From NCBI GenBank assembly GCA_964538875.1, contig CAZIHO010000006.1:1-60602 (forward strand): DNA of 60,602 nucleotides, written 5' to 3'. Positions 1-7,357 of this stretch are shown here, piece by piece. A program made the position numbers and the translations under genes. A model generated the notes under the pieces. It was not told the DNA's origin. It made no database searches and saw only the letters and a list, made by a program, of their open reading frames with translations. Within the stretch, counting starts at the first letter, position 1; each line of letters starts with the position of its first letter. The stretch comes from CAZIHO01 sp964538875 (GTDB lineage Bacteria > Pseudomonadota > Gammaproteobacteria > Chromatiales > Chromatiaceae).

Positions 1-1760
1 GGCGCGCCGAGTTGGGCTTGCAGCGCTGCCTTGTGCCGGTGCAGTTGCTCGATGGTGGCTTCCCAACGTTGCAGCCGCTCCCGGAGGGGCTGCAAGCGGC
101 GGCGCAGATCCGCTTCCTGGCGGCGGCGCTCGCGGCGGCCCCCGGCGCTATGGTCGGCGGCCGGGCGCTCCAGGGCATCCGGCTCGCCGAGACGTTGCTG
201 GGCCAGCCAGGCGGGGTAGTCGTCCAAGTCGCCGTCGAACTCCTGGACCCGGCCACCGTGGACCAGCAGCAGGCAGTCGGTGGTGACCCGCAACAGATAC
301 CGGTCGTGGGACACCAACACCATGGCGCCCTGGTATTCCTGGAGCGCTTGGCTGAGGGCCAGGCGCATTTCCAGGTCCAGGTGATTGGTGGGCTCGTCCA
401 GCAGCAACAGATTGGGCCGCTGGAACACCAGTAGCGCCAGCACTAGGCGCGCTTTTTCGCCGCCGGAAAAGGGGCCGGTGGGGTCCAAGGCACGGTCGCC
501 GCTGAAGCCGAAGCCCCCCAGAAAGTCCCGCAGGGTCTGTTCCGTGGCCCGTTGGTCCAGGCGTCCCAGGTGCCACAGGGGGCTTTCCGTGGGCCGCAGT
601 TGTTCCAATTGGTGCTGGGCGAAGTAGGCGATGCGCAGGTCCGGCGCCTGCTCCAGCCGCCCGGCCTGGGGAACCAGTTGCCCGGCCAGCAGCTTGATGA
701 GGGTGGACTTGCCGGCCCCGTTGGGACCCAGCAGGCCGATGCGGTCGCCGGGGGCCAGGTTCAACTCGACGCCGGCCAGCACCCGCCGGTCGTCATAGCC
801 AGCGGCGATCTTATCCAGGACGAGCAGGGGATTGGGGGATTTATCCGGGGGCGGAAAGCCGAACCGGAACGGGGAATCCACATGGGCCGGGGCGATCAAT
901 TCCAGCCGCTCCAGGGCCTTGAGCCGGCTTTGCACCTGGCGCGCCTTGGTGGCCTTGGCCCGGAAGCGTTCCACGAACCGGTGCAGATGGGTCAATTCCC
1001 GGTTTTGTTTTTCGTGGGCTGCCTGTTGCTGGGTCAGCCGTTCCGCCCGTTGGCGCTCGAAGGCGCTGTAGCCGCCCCGGTACAACTGGATACGGCGCTG
1101 TTCGATGTGGGCGATTTGATCCACCACCGCGTCCAGGAATTCCCGGTCGTGGGAGATGAGGATCAGGGTGCCTGGATACTGCCGCAGCCAGCCTTCCAGC
1201 CAGAGCACCGCGTCCAGGTCCAGGTGGTTGGTGGGCTCGTCCAACAGCAGCAGGTCGGACCGGCACATGAGCGCCTGGGCCAGGTTGAGGCGCATGCGCC
1301 AGCCCCCGGAAAAGTCCGCCACCGGCCGGCGCAGGTCCGGGTCGGCGAAGCCCAGGCCGTGCATCAAGCGTCCGGCGCGGCTCTCGGACCGGTAGCCGTC
1401 GTTGGCTTCCCAGCGGGCGTGCAGGCGCGCCAGGGCCGGCCCGTCCCCGGCCGCCTCGGCGGCGGCCAGTTGGGCCTTGAGCAGGGTCAGTTCCCGGTCG
1501 CCGGTCAGCACATAATCCAGGGCCGGGACCGGCAGCGCCGGATTTTCTTGATCCACCCAGGCGATTTCCCAACCGGAGGGTATCCCTAGGTTGCCCGCAT
1601 CCGGGTGCAATTCATTGCGAATCAACGCCAACAGGCTGGTTTTGCCACTGCCGTTGGCGCCCGCCAGGCCCACTTTCTGGCCCGGATGGATGGTGAGGTC
1701 CACGTTTTCCAGCAAGAGGTTGGCGCCCCGCCGGAGACTGATTTGGGATAGACGTAACAT
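1..1760 (-). CDS. yheS: ABC-F family ATPase YheS, C-terminus cut off by the window edge
   Basis: Soluble ATPase of the ABC-F family, which acts on ribosomes rather than in transport. The reading frame starts at an ATG at 1758-1760 and stays open to base 1, giving 586 codons. Two ABC domains are visible. The first has Walker A GANGSGKT (residues 34-41), signature FSGGWRMRL and Walker B followed by DEPTNHLD. The second has GPNGAGKST (around residue 345), signature FSGGEKARL and another DEPTNHLD. Between them is the ABC-F linker rich in charged helices (FRAKATKARQVQSRLK). Detailed similarity, for example GGWRMRLNLAQAL and IAPAHVDSPFRF, resembles E. coli YheS (about 637 residues) more than Uup. 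About 50 residues of the C-terminal coiled coil are therefore missing beyond the edge. No strong ribosome-binding site precedes the ATG. No mutation is seen in the catalytic motifs. Confidence 0.93.
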   Translation of the reverse strand, partial: MLRLSQISLRRGANLLLENVDLTIHPGQKVGLAGANGSGKTSLLALIRNELHPDAGNLGIPSGWEIAWVDQENPALPVPALDYVLTGDRELTLLKAQLAAAEAAGDGPALARLHARWEANDGYRSESRAGRLMHGLGFADPDLRRPVADFSGGWRMRLNLAQALMCRSDLLLLDEPTNHLDLDAVLWLEGWLRQYPGTLILISHDREFLDAVVDQIAHIEQRRIQLYRGGYSAFERQRAERLTQQQAAHEKQNRELTHLHRFVERFRAKATKARQVQSRLKALERLELIAPAHVDSPFRFGFPPPDKSPNPLLVLDKIAAGYDDRRVLAGVELNLAPGDRIGLLGPNGAGKSTLIKLLAGQLVPQAGRLEQAPDLRIAYFAQHQLEQLRPTESPLWHLGRLDQRATEQTLRDFLGGFGFSGDRALDPTGPFSGGEKARLVLALLVFQRPNLLLLDEPTNHLDLEMRLALSQALQEYQGAMVLVSHDRYLLRVTTDCLLLVHGGRVQEFDGDLDDYPAWLAQQRLGEPDALERPAADHSAGGRRERRRQEADLRRRLQPLRERLQRWEATIEQLHRHKAALQAQLGA

Positions 1761-1881
1761 GGCGCGGCAGTTTATCAGCACCTGGGCGCGGACAGGGTTG
1801 CGCGGTACCTGTGTGGAATAGTAGGATATTCGCTAATTCGCCCATGGTTGGTTTGGGCGATCCAGCCCAAGGGGAATCGAG

Positions 1882-2310
1882 ATGTCCGAGCCCGGTAACG
1901 AGCAGCCACCGTCCGACGAGCAGTTGCGACTGACGCACGGGGTCATGAATTTGTTGGACAGTTGGCACCTATCCCCGGCGGAGGTGCTGTTGCTGCTGGA
2001 CATGCCGGACGACACGCCCCTCAGCCTGGTGGCCCGCTTTCGGGATGACACACCCTTTCCCGACGACCCCAGGGTCCTGGGCCGGATTGAATACCTGCTG
2101 CGGATTTCCGACGCTTTGCGGACCTACTTTCCCATGAACCCGGAAATGCGGGACATCTGGATTCGCCGTCCCAACACCAAGTTCCGGCGGCGGGCGCCCT
2201 TGGCGGTGATGCTGGAAGGGGGCGACACGGGTCTGAACTCGGTGCTGTGCCATCTGGATTGTACCCATGCCTGGGACTGCACCGGCTCCAAGGTGATGTA
2301 CGATTCCTGA
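1882..2310 (+). CDS. MbcA/ParS/Xre-type antitoxin (DUF2384), orphan
   Basis: A 142-residue protein whose C-terminal half carries the DUF2384 toxin-binding signature: WIRRPNTKF, then PLAVMLEGGDTGLNSVLCHL (about residues 93-127). The N-terminal half is helical and resembles the Xre-like DNA-binding domain of these antitoxins. Family members usually neutralise a RES-domain NAD-degrading toxin encoded next door and repress the pair. No RES toxin lies on either side here: yheS is divergent upstream and ybaK convergent downstream with only a 7-base gap. It is therefore either a solitary regulator or an antitoxin left after toxin loss. The tail after the domain (CTHAWDCTGSKVMYDS) is unusual for having two cysteines. 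Family assignment is by motif recognition and function is inferred. Confidence 0.75.
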   Translation: MSEPGNEQPPSDEQLRLTHGVMNLLDSWHLSPAEVLLLLDMPDDTPLSLVARFRDDTPFPDDPRVLGRIEYLLRISDALRTYFPMNPEMRDIWIRRPNTKFRRRAPLAVMLEGGDTGLNSVLCHLDCTHAWDCTGSKVMYDS

Positions 2311-2317
2311 GCCCCGG

Positions 2318-2806
2318 CTAAGCCAGCGCCGCTGCTACGCTCTTGGGCGCCAGCACCCGCTGGACTTCCTTGGGATCCAGGCCCACCAGAAAGCCGCGCC
2401 GGCCGCCGTTGAGGTAGATCAGGGGCAAATCCAGGATGGAGCTCTCAATATATAAAGGCAGGCGCTTGCGCATCCCGAACGGGCTGGTGCCGCCCACCAG
2501 ATAGCCGGTATGACGGTGGGCGGAATCCGGCGTGCAAGGTTCCACCTTCTTGGCGCCGATCTGGCGGGCCAGTTCCTTGAGGGACACCTTGCGGTCGCCG
2601 TGCATCAGCACGATCAGGGGCCGGGCCTGCTCGTCCTCGAACACCAGGGTCTTGATGACCTGATGTTCGTCTACCCCCAGTTCCCGGGCCGACACCCGGG
2701 TGCCGCCATGGTCCTCATAGGCGTATAGGTGGGCGGAAAAGATCACCTGCTGGGCGCGCAGGAACTGGGTGGCCGGAGTCTCCGGGGCTTTGCTGGATTT
2801 GCTCAT
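2318..2806 (-). CDS. ybaK: Cys-tRNA(Pro)/Cys-tRNA(Cys) deacylase YbaK/EbsC
   Basis: Trans-acting editing enzyme that hydrolyses cysteine wrongly attached to tRNA-Pro. The 162-residue length matches the family. Visible family features are the HGDRKVSLKELARQIGAKKVE segment (quoted in part: HGDRKVSLKELA), the conserved GYLVGGTSPFG loop and the LPLYIE and LIYLNGGRRGFLVGLDP stretches near the C-terminus. The catalytic lysine of the family lies in the VSLKELA helix, which is intact. The gene is single, convergent with the antitoxin gene and divergent from ilvD across a 336-base spacer full of palindromes. Nothing is odd in the protein itself. Confidence 0.93.
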   Translation of the reverse strand: MSKSSKAPETPATQFLRAQQVIFSAHLYAYEDHGGTRVSARELGVDEHQVIKTLVFEDEQARPLIVLMHGDRKVSLKELARQIGAKKVEPCTPDSAHRHTGYLVGGTSPFGMRKRLPLYIESSILDLPLIYLNGGRRGFLVGLDPKEVQRVLAPKSVAAALA

Positions 2807-2822
2807 GGGCTTATTTTAGGGG

Positions 2823-2970
2823 ACCTTGAAAAATAGCCATCCAGGCCATTTTTCAAGACGCAAAGCGCAAATGTGATTTCCGCTTTGCTTCATTTTTAAG
2901 CAGTTGCCTGCTTGAAAATGGCGGGGTATCCCTGCCCCGCACGGGCACCTTGAATTTTTCAAGGTGCCCT
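2823..2970. repeat. Cluster of five palindromes with outer inverted ends (MITE/REP-like)
   Basis: Five inverted repeats follow one another with almost no spacing: 2825-2838/2844-2857 (14 bp, one mismatch), 2860-2867/2881-2888 (8 bp), 2891-2903/2908-2920 (13 bp, one mismatch, 4-base loop), 2921-2926/2935-2940 (6 bp) and 2943-2953/2959-2969 (11 bp, perfect). The outermost hairpins share a 12-mer, accttgaaaaat (2823-2834), which recurs inverted at 2954-2965. The whole 140-bp block can therefore be read as an element with terminal inverted repeats. It lies between the divergent ybaK and ilvD genes, where no terminator is needed. A mobile non-coding element is a better explanation than tandem terminators. 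The classification is inference. Confidence 0.65.
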
Positions 2971-3129
2971 TTAATGAAATGGCCCGAAGTTATCCTCCCG
3001 GCCCCTGCGCGCCGCCGGAACCGCGCCGGGACTTCGGACCCGCCAGGCCCCGGTAGCCGGACCCAGGGAACCCTATCGGCGCCGCAGCCCAAATGCCGGA
3101 TAATCGGCCCCTTCCAACCAGCCTATGTC

Positions 3130-3134
3130 AGGAG
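3130..3134 (+). promoter_or_regulatory. Shine-Dalgarno site fixing the ilvD start
   Basis: The sequence aggag, 8 bases before the ATG at 3143, decides between that start and an in-frame ATG at 3125, which lies upstream of this site and has no such motif. The start at 3143 gives the family-typical N-terminus MPQYRSRTTTQGRNMAGA. Confidence 0.8.
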
Positions 3135-3142
3135 AAGCCTCC

Positions 3143-4993
3143 ATGCCCCAATACCGTTCCCGCACCACCACCCAGGGTCGCAACATGGCCGGCGCCCGCG
3201 CCCTGTGGCGCGCCACCGGCATGGGGGACGAGGACTTCGACAAACCCATCATCGCGGTAGCCAATTCTTTTACCCAGTTCGTTCCGGGCCATGTGCATTT
3301 GAAGGACCTGGGCCAGATGGTGGCCCGGGAAATCGAACGGGTCGGCGGGGTTGCCAAGGAATTCCACACCATCGCCATCGATGACGGCATCGCCATGGGC
3401 CACGGCGGCATGCTCTATTCCCTGCCGTCCCGGGACCTGATCGCCGACTCGGTGGAATACATGGCCAACGCCCATTGCGCGGACGCCCTGGTGTGTATTT
3501 CCAACTGCGACAAGATCACGCCCGGCATGTTGATGGCGGCGTTGCGTCTCAACATTCCCGCCGTATTCGTGTCCGGCGGACCCATGGAGGCGGGCAAGGC
3601 CCAGCTACGGGGCAAGGAAGTGCACCTGGACCTGGTGGATGCCATGGTCATGGCGGCGGATCCCAAGGAGTCGGACGCGGACGTGGCGGCGGTGGAACGC
3701 TCTGCCTGCCCCACCTGCGGCTCCTGCTCTGGCATGTTTACCGCCAATTCCATGAATTGCCTGGTGGAGGCCCTGGGCTTGGCCCTGCCCGGCAACGGTT
3801 CCCTGGTGGCGACCCACGCCGACCGCCGCGAACTGTTCCTGGAAGCGGGCCGGGTGGCGGTGCAACTGGCCCGCCGCTGGTACGAGCAGGACGACGCCTC
3901 GGCGCTGCCCCGTTCCATCGCCAGCTTCGCCGCCTTTGAAAACGCCATGAGCCTGGACATCGCCATGGGCGGCTCCACCAACACAGTGCTGCACCTGTTG
4001 GCGGCGGCCCAGGAGGCGGGGGTGGACTTCACCATGGCGGACATCGACCGCCTGTCCCGCCGGGTGCCCAACCTGTGCAAGGTGGCGCCCTCCACGCCCA
4101 TCTACCATCTGGAAGACGTGCACCGGGCCGGCGGCGTCATCGGCATCCTGGGCGAACTGGACCGGGCCGGACTGCTGCACACGGACTTACCCACGGTGCA
4201 TAGCGCCACCCTGGCGGACGCATTGGAGCGCTGGGACCTGGCCCGTAACCCTTCGGAGGCCGCCCAAACCCTGTACCGGGCCGCCCCCGGCGGCGTACCT
4301 ACCCAGGAGGCGTTTAGCCAGGCCAATCGCTGGCCGTCCCTGGACCTGGACCGGTCGGCGGGCTGCATCCGCGACCTGGAACACGCCTATTCCCAGGATG
4401 GCGGCCTGGCGGTGCTGTTCGGCAACCTGGCGGAACAGGGCTGTATCGTCAAGACCGCTGGCGTCGATGCCTCGATCCTGCGATTCAACGGCCCGGCGCG
4501 GCTATTTGAAAGCCAGGACGCGGCAGTGGACGCCATCCTCGGCGACCAGGTCCAGCCCGGCGAGGTGGTCATCATCCGCTACGAAGGGCCCCGGGGCGGA
4601 CCTGGCATGCAGGAAATGCTCTATCCCACCAGTTATTTGAAGTCCAAGGGCTTGGGCAAGGTCTGTGCCCTCATCACCGACGGCCGGTTCTCGGGCGGCA
4701 CCTCGGGACTGTCCATCGGCCATGTGTCTCCGGAAGCGGCGGAAGGGGGCTTGATCGGACTGGTGCAGGATGGTGACCGCATTGAAATCAACATCCCGGA
4801 CCGCTCGATTCACCTGGCGGTGGATGACCAGGAGCTGGCTCGGCGCCGCGCTGCCATGACCGCCAAGGGCGCCGGCGCCTGGCAGCCCGAAGGCCGGGAC
4901 CGGCCGGTATCCCAGGCCCTGCGTGCCTACGCTGCCATGACCACCTCGGCGGCCCATGGCGCGGTGCGGGACTTGGGCCGTTTGGGCCAATGA
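3143..4993 (+). CDS. ilvD: Dihydroxy-acid dehydratase
   Basis: Fe-S enzyme that dehydrates 2,3-dihydroxy-isovalerate and -methylvalerate to the 2-keto acids in valine, leucine and isoleucine synthesis. The 616-residue product has the same length as E. coli IlvD. Cluster-ligand motifs are clear: CISNCDKITPG (Cys122) and ACPTCGSCSGMFTANSMN (Cys195 region). The C-terminal swivel domain shows GRFSGGTSGLSIGHVSPEA. The start at 3143 is supported by an aggag site and by alignment of the N-terminus with family members. An upstream in-frame ATG at 3125 is rejected. The gene stands alone, with no other ilv gene in the window. Confidence 0.97.
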   Translation: MPQYRSRTTTQGRNMAGARALWRATGMGDEDFDKPIIAVANSFTQFVPGHVHLKDLGQMVAREIERVGGVAKEFHTIAIDDGIAMGHGGMLYSLPSRDLIADSVEYMANAHCADALVCISNCDKITPGMLMAALRLNIPAVFVSGGPMEAGKAQLRGKEVHLDLVDAMVMAADPKESDADVAAVERSACPTCGSCSGMFTANSMNCLVEALGLALPGNGSLVATHADRRELFLEAGRVAVQLARRWYEQDDASALPRSIASFAAFENAMSLDIAMGGSTNTVLHLLAAAQEAGVDFTMADIDRLSRRVPNLCKVAPSTPIYHLEDVHRAGGVIGILGELDRAGLLHTDLPTVHSATLADALERWDLARNPSEAAQTLYRAAPGGVPTQEAFSQANRWPSLDLDRSAGCIRDLEHAYSQDGGLAVLFGNLAEQGCIVKTAGVDASILRFNGPARLFESQDAAVDAILGDQVQPGEVVIIRYEGPRGGPGMQEMLYPTSYLKSKGLGKVCALITDGRFSGGTSGLSIGHVSPEAAEGGLIGLVQDGDRIEINIPDRSIHLAVDDQELARRRAAMTAKGAGAWQPEGRDRPVSQALRAYAAMTTSAAHGAVRDLGRLGQ

Positions 4994-5172
4994 GCCGGCC
5001 TGGAAGTCCGGTCGCCGGGGGCAGGTGACTGCGGTCGTTAGCCCTTGGCGTCTTTGCCCTGGTGGGGGACGATCCCCCCACCCTGGGCGGCATCTCCCGC
5101 CCGCTGCATGGGTTTCCCTATCGCTAATAACAAGGGCCGCTGGCCCCAGCCACCCTGATTCGAGGAGCGACC

Positions 5173-6045
5173 ATGACCACCAACGATCCCCAATTCAATA
5201 GCCTGTTCCCTGCTGCCTCCTGCAGCCGGCGGGGCTTTGTGGTTTCCACCCTGTGCGCCGGTTTCGCCCTGGCAGTGCGGCCGGTGGTGGCCCAGTCGGT
5301 CATCACCACCGATGGCGCCGGCCTGACCGAGGGCGAGATCCGGGTCCCCACCCAGGACGGAGAACTGCCCGCCTATCAGGCCCGGCCCGCCGATGCCACC
5401 GGCAAGCTGCCCACGGTGTTGGTGGTCCATGAAATTTTCGGCGTCCACGAATACATCAAGGATGTGTGCCGGCGCCTGGCCAAGGCCGGTTATTTGGCCA
5501 TTGCCGCCGAGATGTACGCCCGCCATGGCGACGTGTCCAAACTGAAGAACGTGCAAGACATCATCGATGGTCCGGTGGCCCAGGCTTCCGACGCGGAGCA
5601 CATGGCGGACCTGGATGCCTGCGCCGCCTGGGCGGCCGCCAACGGCGGTGACCCGGAGCGTCTGGCCATCACCGGCTTCTGCCGGGGTGGGCGCACCACC
5701 TGGCTGTACGCGGCCCACAATCCCAAGCTGAAGGCGGCGGTGGCCTGGTACGGACAACTGGACGGCGCGCCCTCGGCCCGTCAGCCCAAGTATCCGCTGG
5801 ACCTGGCGGCGGACCTCAAGGCCCCGGTGCTGGGCCTGTACGGCGGTTCTGACCAGGGCATCGACATGGATCAGATCACCGAGATGGGGGAACTGCTGGC
5901 CAAGGCCGGCGGCCAGTCCCAGATCCAGGTGTATCCTAGCGCCCCCCATGCCTTTCACGCGGATCACCGGCCCACCTACCGCAAGACCGAGGCAGAGGAC
6001 GGTTGGCGGCGCCTGTTGGACTGGTTCAAGAGCCACGGCGTCTGA
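5173..6045 (+). CDS. Dienelactone hydrolase family protein with Tat signal
   Basis: A 290-residue alpha/beta hydrolase. The N-terminus has a twin-arginine signal (SCSRRGFVVS, Arg19-Arg20, then a hydrophobic stretch ending AVRPVVAQ), so export of the folded protein to the periplasm is predicted. The dienelactone-hydrolase triad is recognisable: Cys170 in GFCRGGRTTW, Asp227 in GGSDQGI and His259 in APHAFHAD. The HEIFGVHEYIKDVCRR segment is also typical of the family. Classical members open dienelactones in chlorocatechol degradation, but Tat-exported homologues are common in non-degraders and their substrate is unknown. No catabolic genes lie nearby, so substrate should not be assumed. A ggag motif precedes the ATG. 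Confidence 0.9.
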   Translation: MTTNDPQFNSLFPAASCSRRGFVVSTLCAGFALAVRPVVAQSVITTDGAGLTEGEIRVPTQDGELPAYQARPADATGKLPTVLVVHEIFGVHEYIKDVCRRLAKAGYLAIAAEMYARHGDVSKLKNVQDIIDGPVAQASDAEHMADLDACAAWAAANGGDPERLAITGFCRGGRTTWLYAAHNPKLKAAVAWYGQLDGAPSARQPKYPLDLAADLKAPVLGLYGGSDQGIDMDQITEMGELLAKAGGQSQIQVYPSAPHAFHADHRPTYRKTEAEDGWRRLLDWFKSHGV

Positions 6046-6203
6046 CCCGGCCCAGCGCTGGATCCCCGATACGGGTCCAGCAGTCCTGGCGGCTGGGCGC
6101 CAGGCTGTCGGCCCTGGGTTAGACTATGGCCCTTGTGCCCCGGTCCCGCGCCAGGTTTGACCTCCCAATCCGGATGGTCAAGCAAAAATTAGGACGAACT
6201 CCC

Positions 6204-7298
6204 ATGTCTACTGCTCCCCTGGTGTCGGTGATCGTGCGGACCAAGGATCGCCCCCACACCCTGGCCGAGGCATTGGCGTCCCTGATCGCCCAGCGGCATC
6301 GTCCCATCGAGGTGCTGCTGGTGAATGACGGCGGGGTGGCGGTGGATGAACTGGCTGCCAACCTCGGCACCGCCGGCCTGGCGGTGCGGATGATTCGCAA
6401 TCCGGTCAGTCTGGGCCGCTGCGCGGCCGCCAACCAGGGTCTGGACGCCGCCCAGGGGGAGTTCCTGGCCCTGCTGGATGACGACGATTGGCTGGAACCT
6501 GAGCAGTTGTCCCGGCTCCTGGAACGGCTGATGGACGGGGAAGGGGCGCGGGTGGCCTATGCCCAGGTGCGCTTTTGCGCCGGTCCGGAGGCGCCCACCG
6601 AGCATCTATTCGCCAATCCCTTCGACCCGGTCCAGTTGATGCTGGAAAACTATATCCCCATTCATGCTGTTCTGTTTCATCGCTCCCTGGTGGCGGAGCA
6701 GGGCTGCCGGTTCGATGAGTCCCTGGCGGTATTTGAGGACTGGGACTTCTGGCTGCAACTGGCCCGGCATGGCGCCTTTTTGTACGAGCCCAGTCTGGGT
6801 GCCGGCTATCGGAGCGGCGGTATGTCCGGGGCCGGCTGGTCCCAGGACCCGGATGCGGTGCGGGCGGCCCGGGTGCGTCTGGTGGACAAGTGGCGGCATC
6901 TGTGGCCAGCCGAGGACCTGGACCAGGCGCTGCGCTGGAACCGGGATACCTGGCTGGCGGAATTGGCCAGTTGCCGGGCCGCCGGCGCGGCCATCTGGGC
7001 CGAGCACGACAAGCTGTCCAACTTGCACAGCCAGTTGATCCAGTCCCACCAGGAGTTGGAGCGGGAATATGGAGGACTCCTGGACGGTCATGAAAAATTG
7101 CATCATTCCCATCGGCGCTTGGAACAGTTCCACGCGGATCTGATCCAAGCCCACCAAGGGCTGGAACAACTGCACCAGCAATTGGTGCGAGACCATCGCA
7201 TTCTGGACCAGGCTCACCGGGAACTATTGGCGTCCACCAGTTGGAAGCTCACCGAGCCCCTGCGCTGGCTGGCTAGAAAATTCGCCACTCGTGGGTAA
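6204..7298 (+). CDS. GT2 glycosyltransferase with C-terminal His-Leu heptad coiled coil
   Basis: A 364-residue protein with an N-terminal GT-A domain (residues 5-230): VSVIVRTKDRPHTLAEAL, VNDGG and the nucleotide-sugar/metal-binding LLDDDDWLEPEQ (Asp92-95). Acceptor and sugar are unknown. Residues 268-344 are eleven consecutive heptads of the form His-x-x-Leu-x-x-x (His in 10 of 11, Leu in 11 of 11), predicted to form a helical stalk. It ends in the SWKLTEPLRWLARK tail common in surface-polysaccharide transferases. The start at 6204 is preceded by agga; an upstream in-frame ATG at 6126 is less likely. The RgpF-HAD gene follows 59 bases later in the same direction, suggesting a two-gene glycan-assembly unit. 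Confidence 0.88.
   Translation: MSTAPLVSVIVRTKDRPHTLAEALASLIAQRHRPIEVLLVNDGGVAVDELAANLGTAGLAVRMIRNPVSLGRCAAANQGLDAAQGEFLALLDDDDWLEPEQLSRLLERLMDGEGARVAYAQVRFCAGPEAPTEHLFANPFDPVQLMLENYIPIHAVLFHRSLVAEQGCRFDESLAVFEDWDFWLQLARHGAFLYEPSLGAGYRSGGMSGAGWSQDPDAVRAARVRLVDKWRHLWPAEDLDQALRWNRDTWLAELASCRAAGAAIWAEHDKLSNLHSQLIQSHQELEREYGGLLDGHEKLHHSHRRLEQFHADLIQAHQGLEQLHQQLVRDHRILDQAHRELLASTSWKLTEPLRWLARKFATRG
7005..7235 (+). repeat. Eleven tandem 21-bp units encoding His-x-x-Leu heptads
   Basis: In the GT2 reading frame, starting at codon 268, eleven 7-residue units follow without interruption. Their first four residues are HDKL, HSQL, HQEL, YGGL, HEKL, HRRL, HADL, HQGL, HQQL, HRIL and HREL. The nucleotide units are clearly diverged, so the regularity is conserved at protein level rather than reflecting recent duplication. 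Confidence 0.9.
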
Positions 7299-7357
7299 CC
7301 CAATCCCCCCTAGGCTCCGCCCACCATCGGCCCAATTCGACTCCAGAATGACTTGAT

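Noticed and set aside
552..1589. Long plus-strand frame of 345 codons opposite yheS, and similar long antisense frames (for example 5038-6036 minus, 15604-16839 minus)
   Set aside because: They mirror well-supported genes in GC-rich DNA, have no SD or domain, and show the Gly/Pro/Arg-rich composition of shadow frames.
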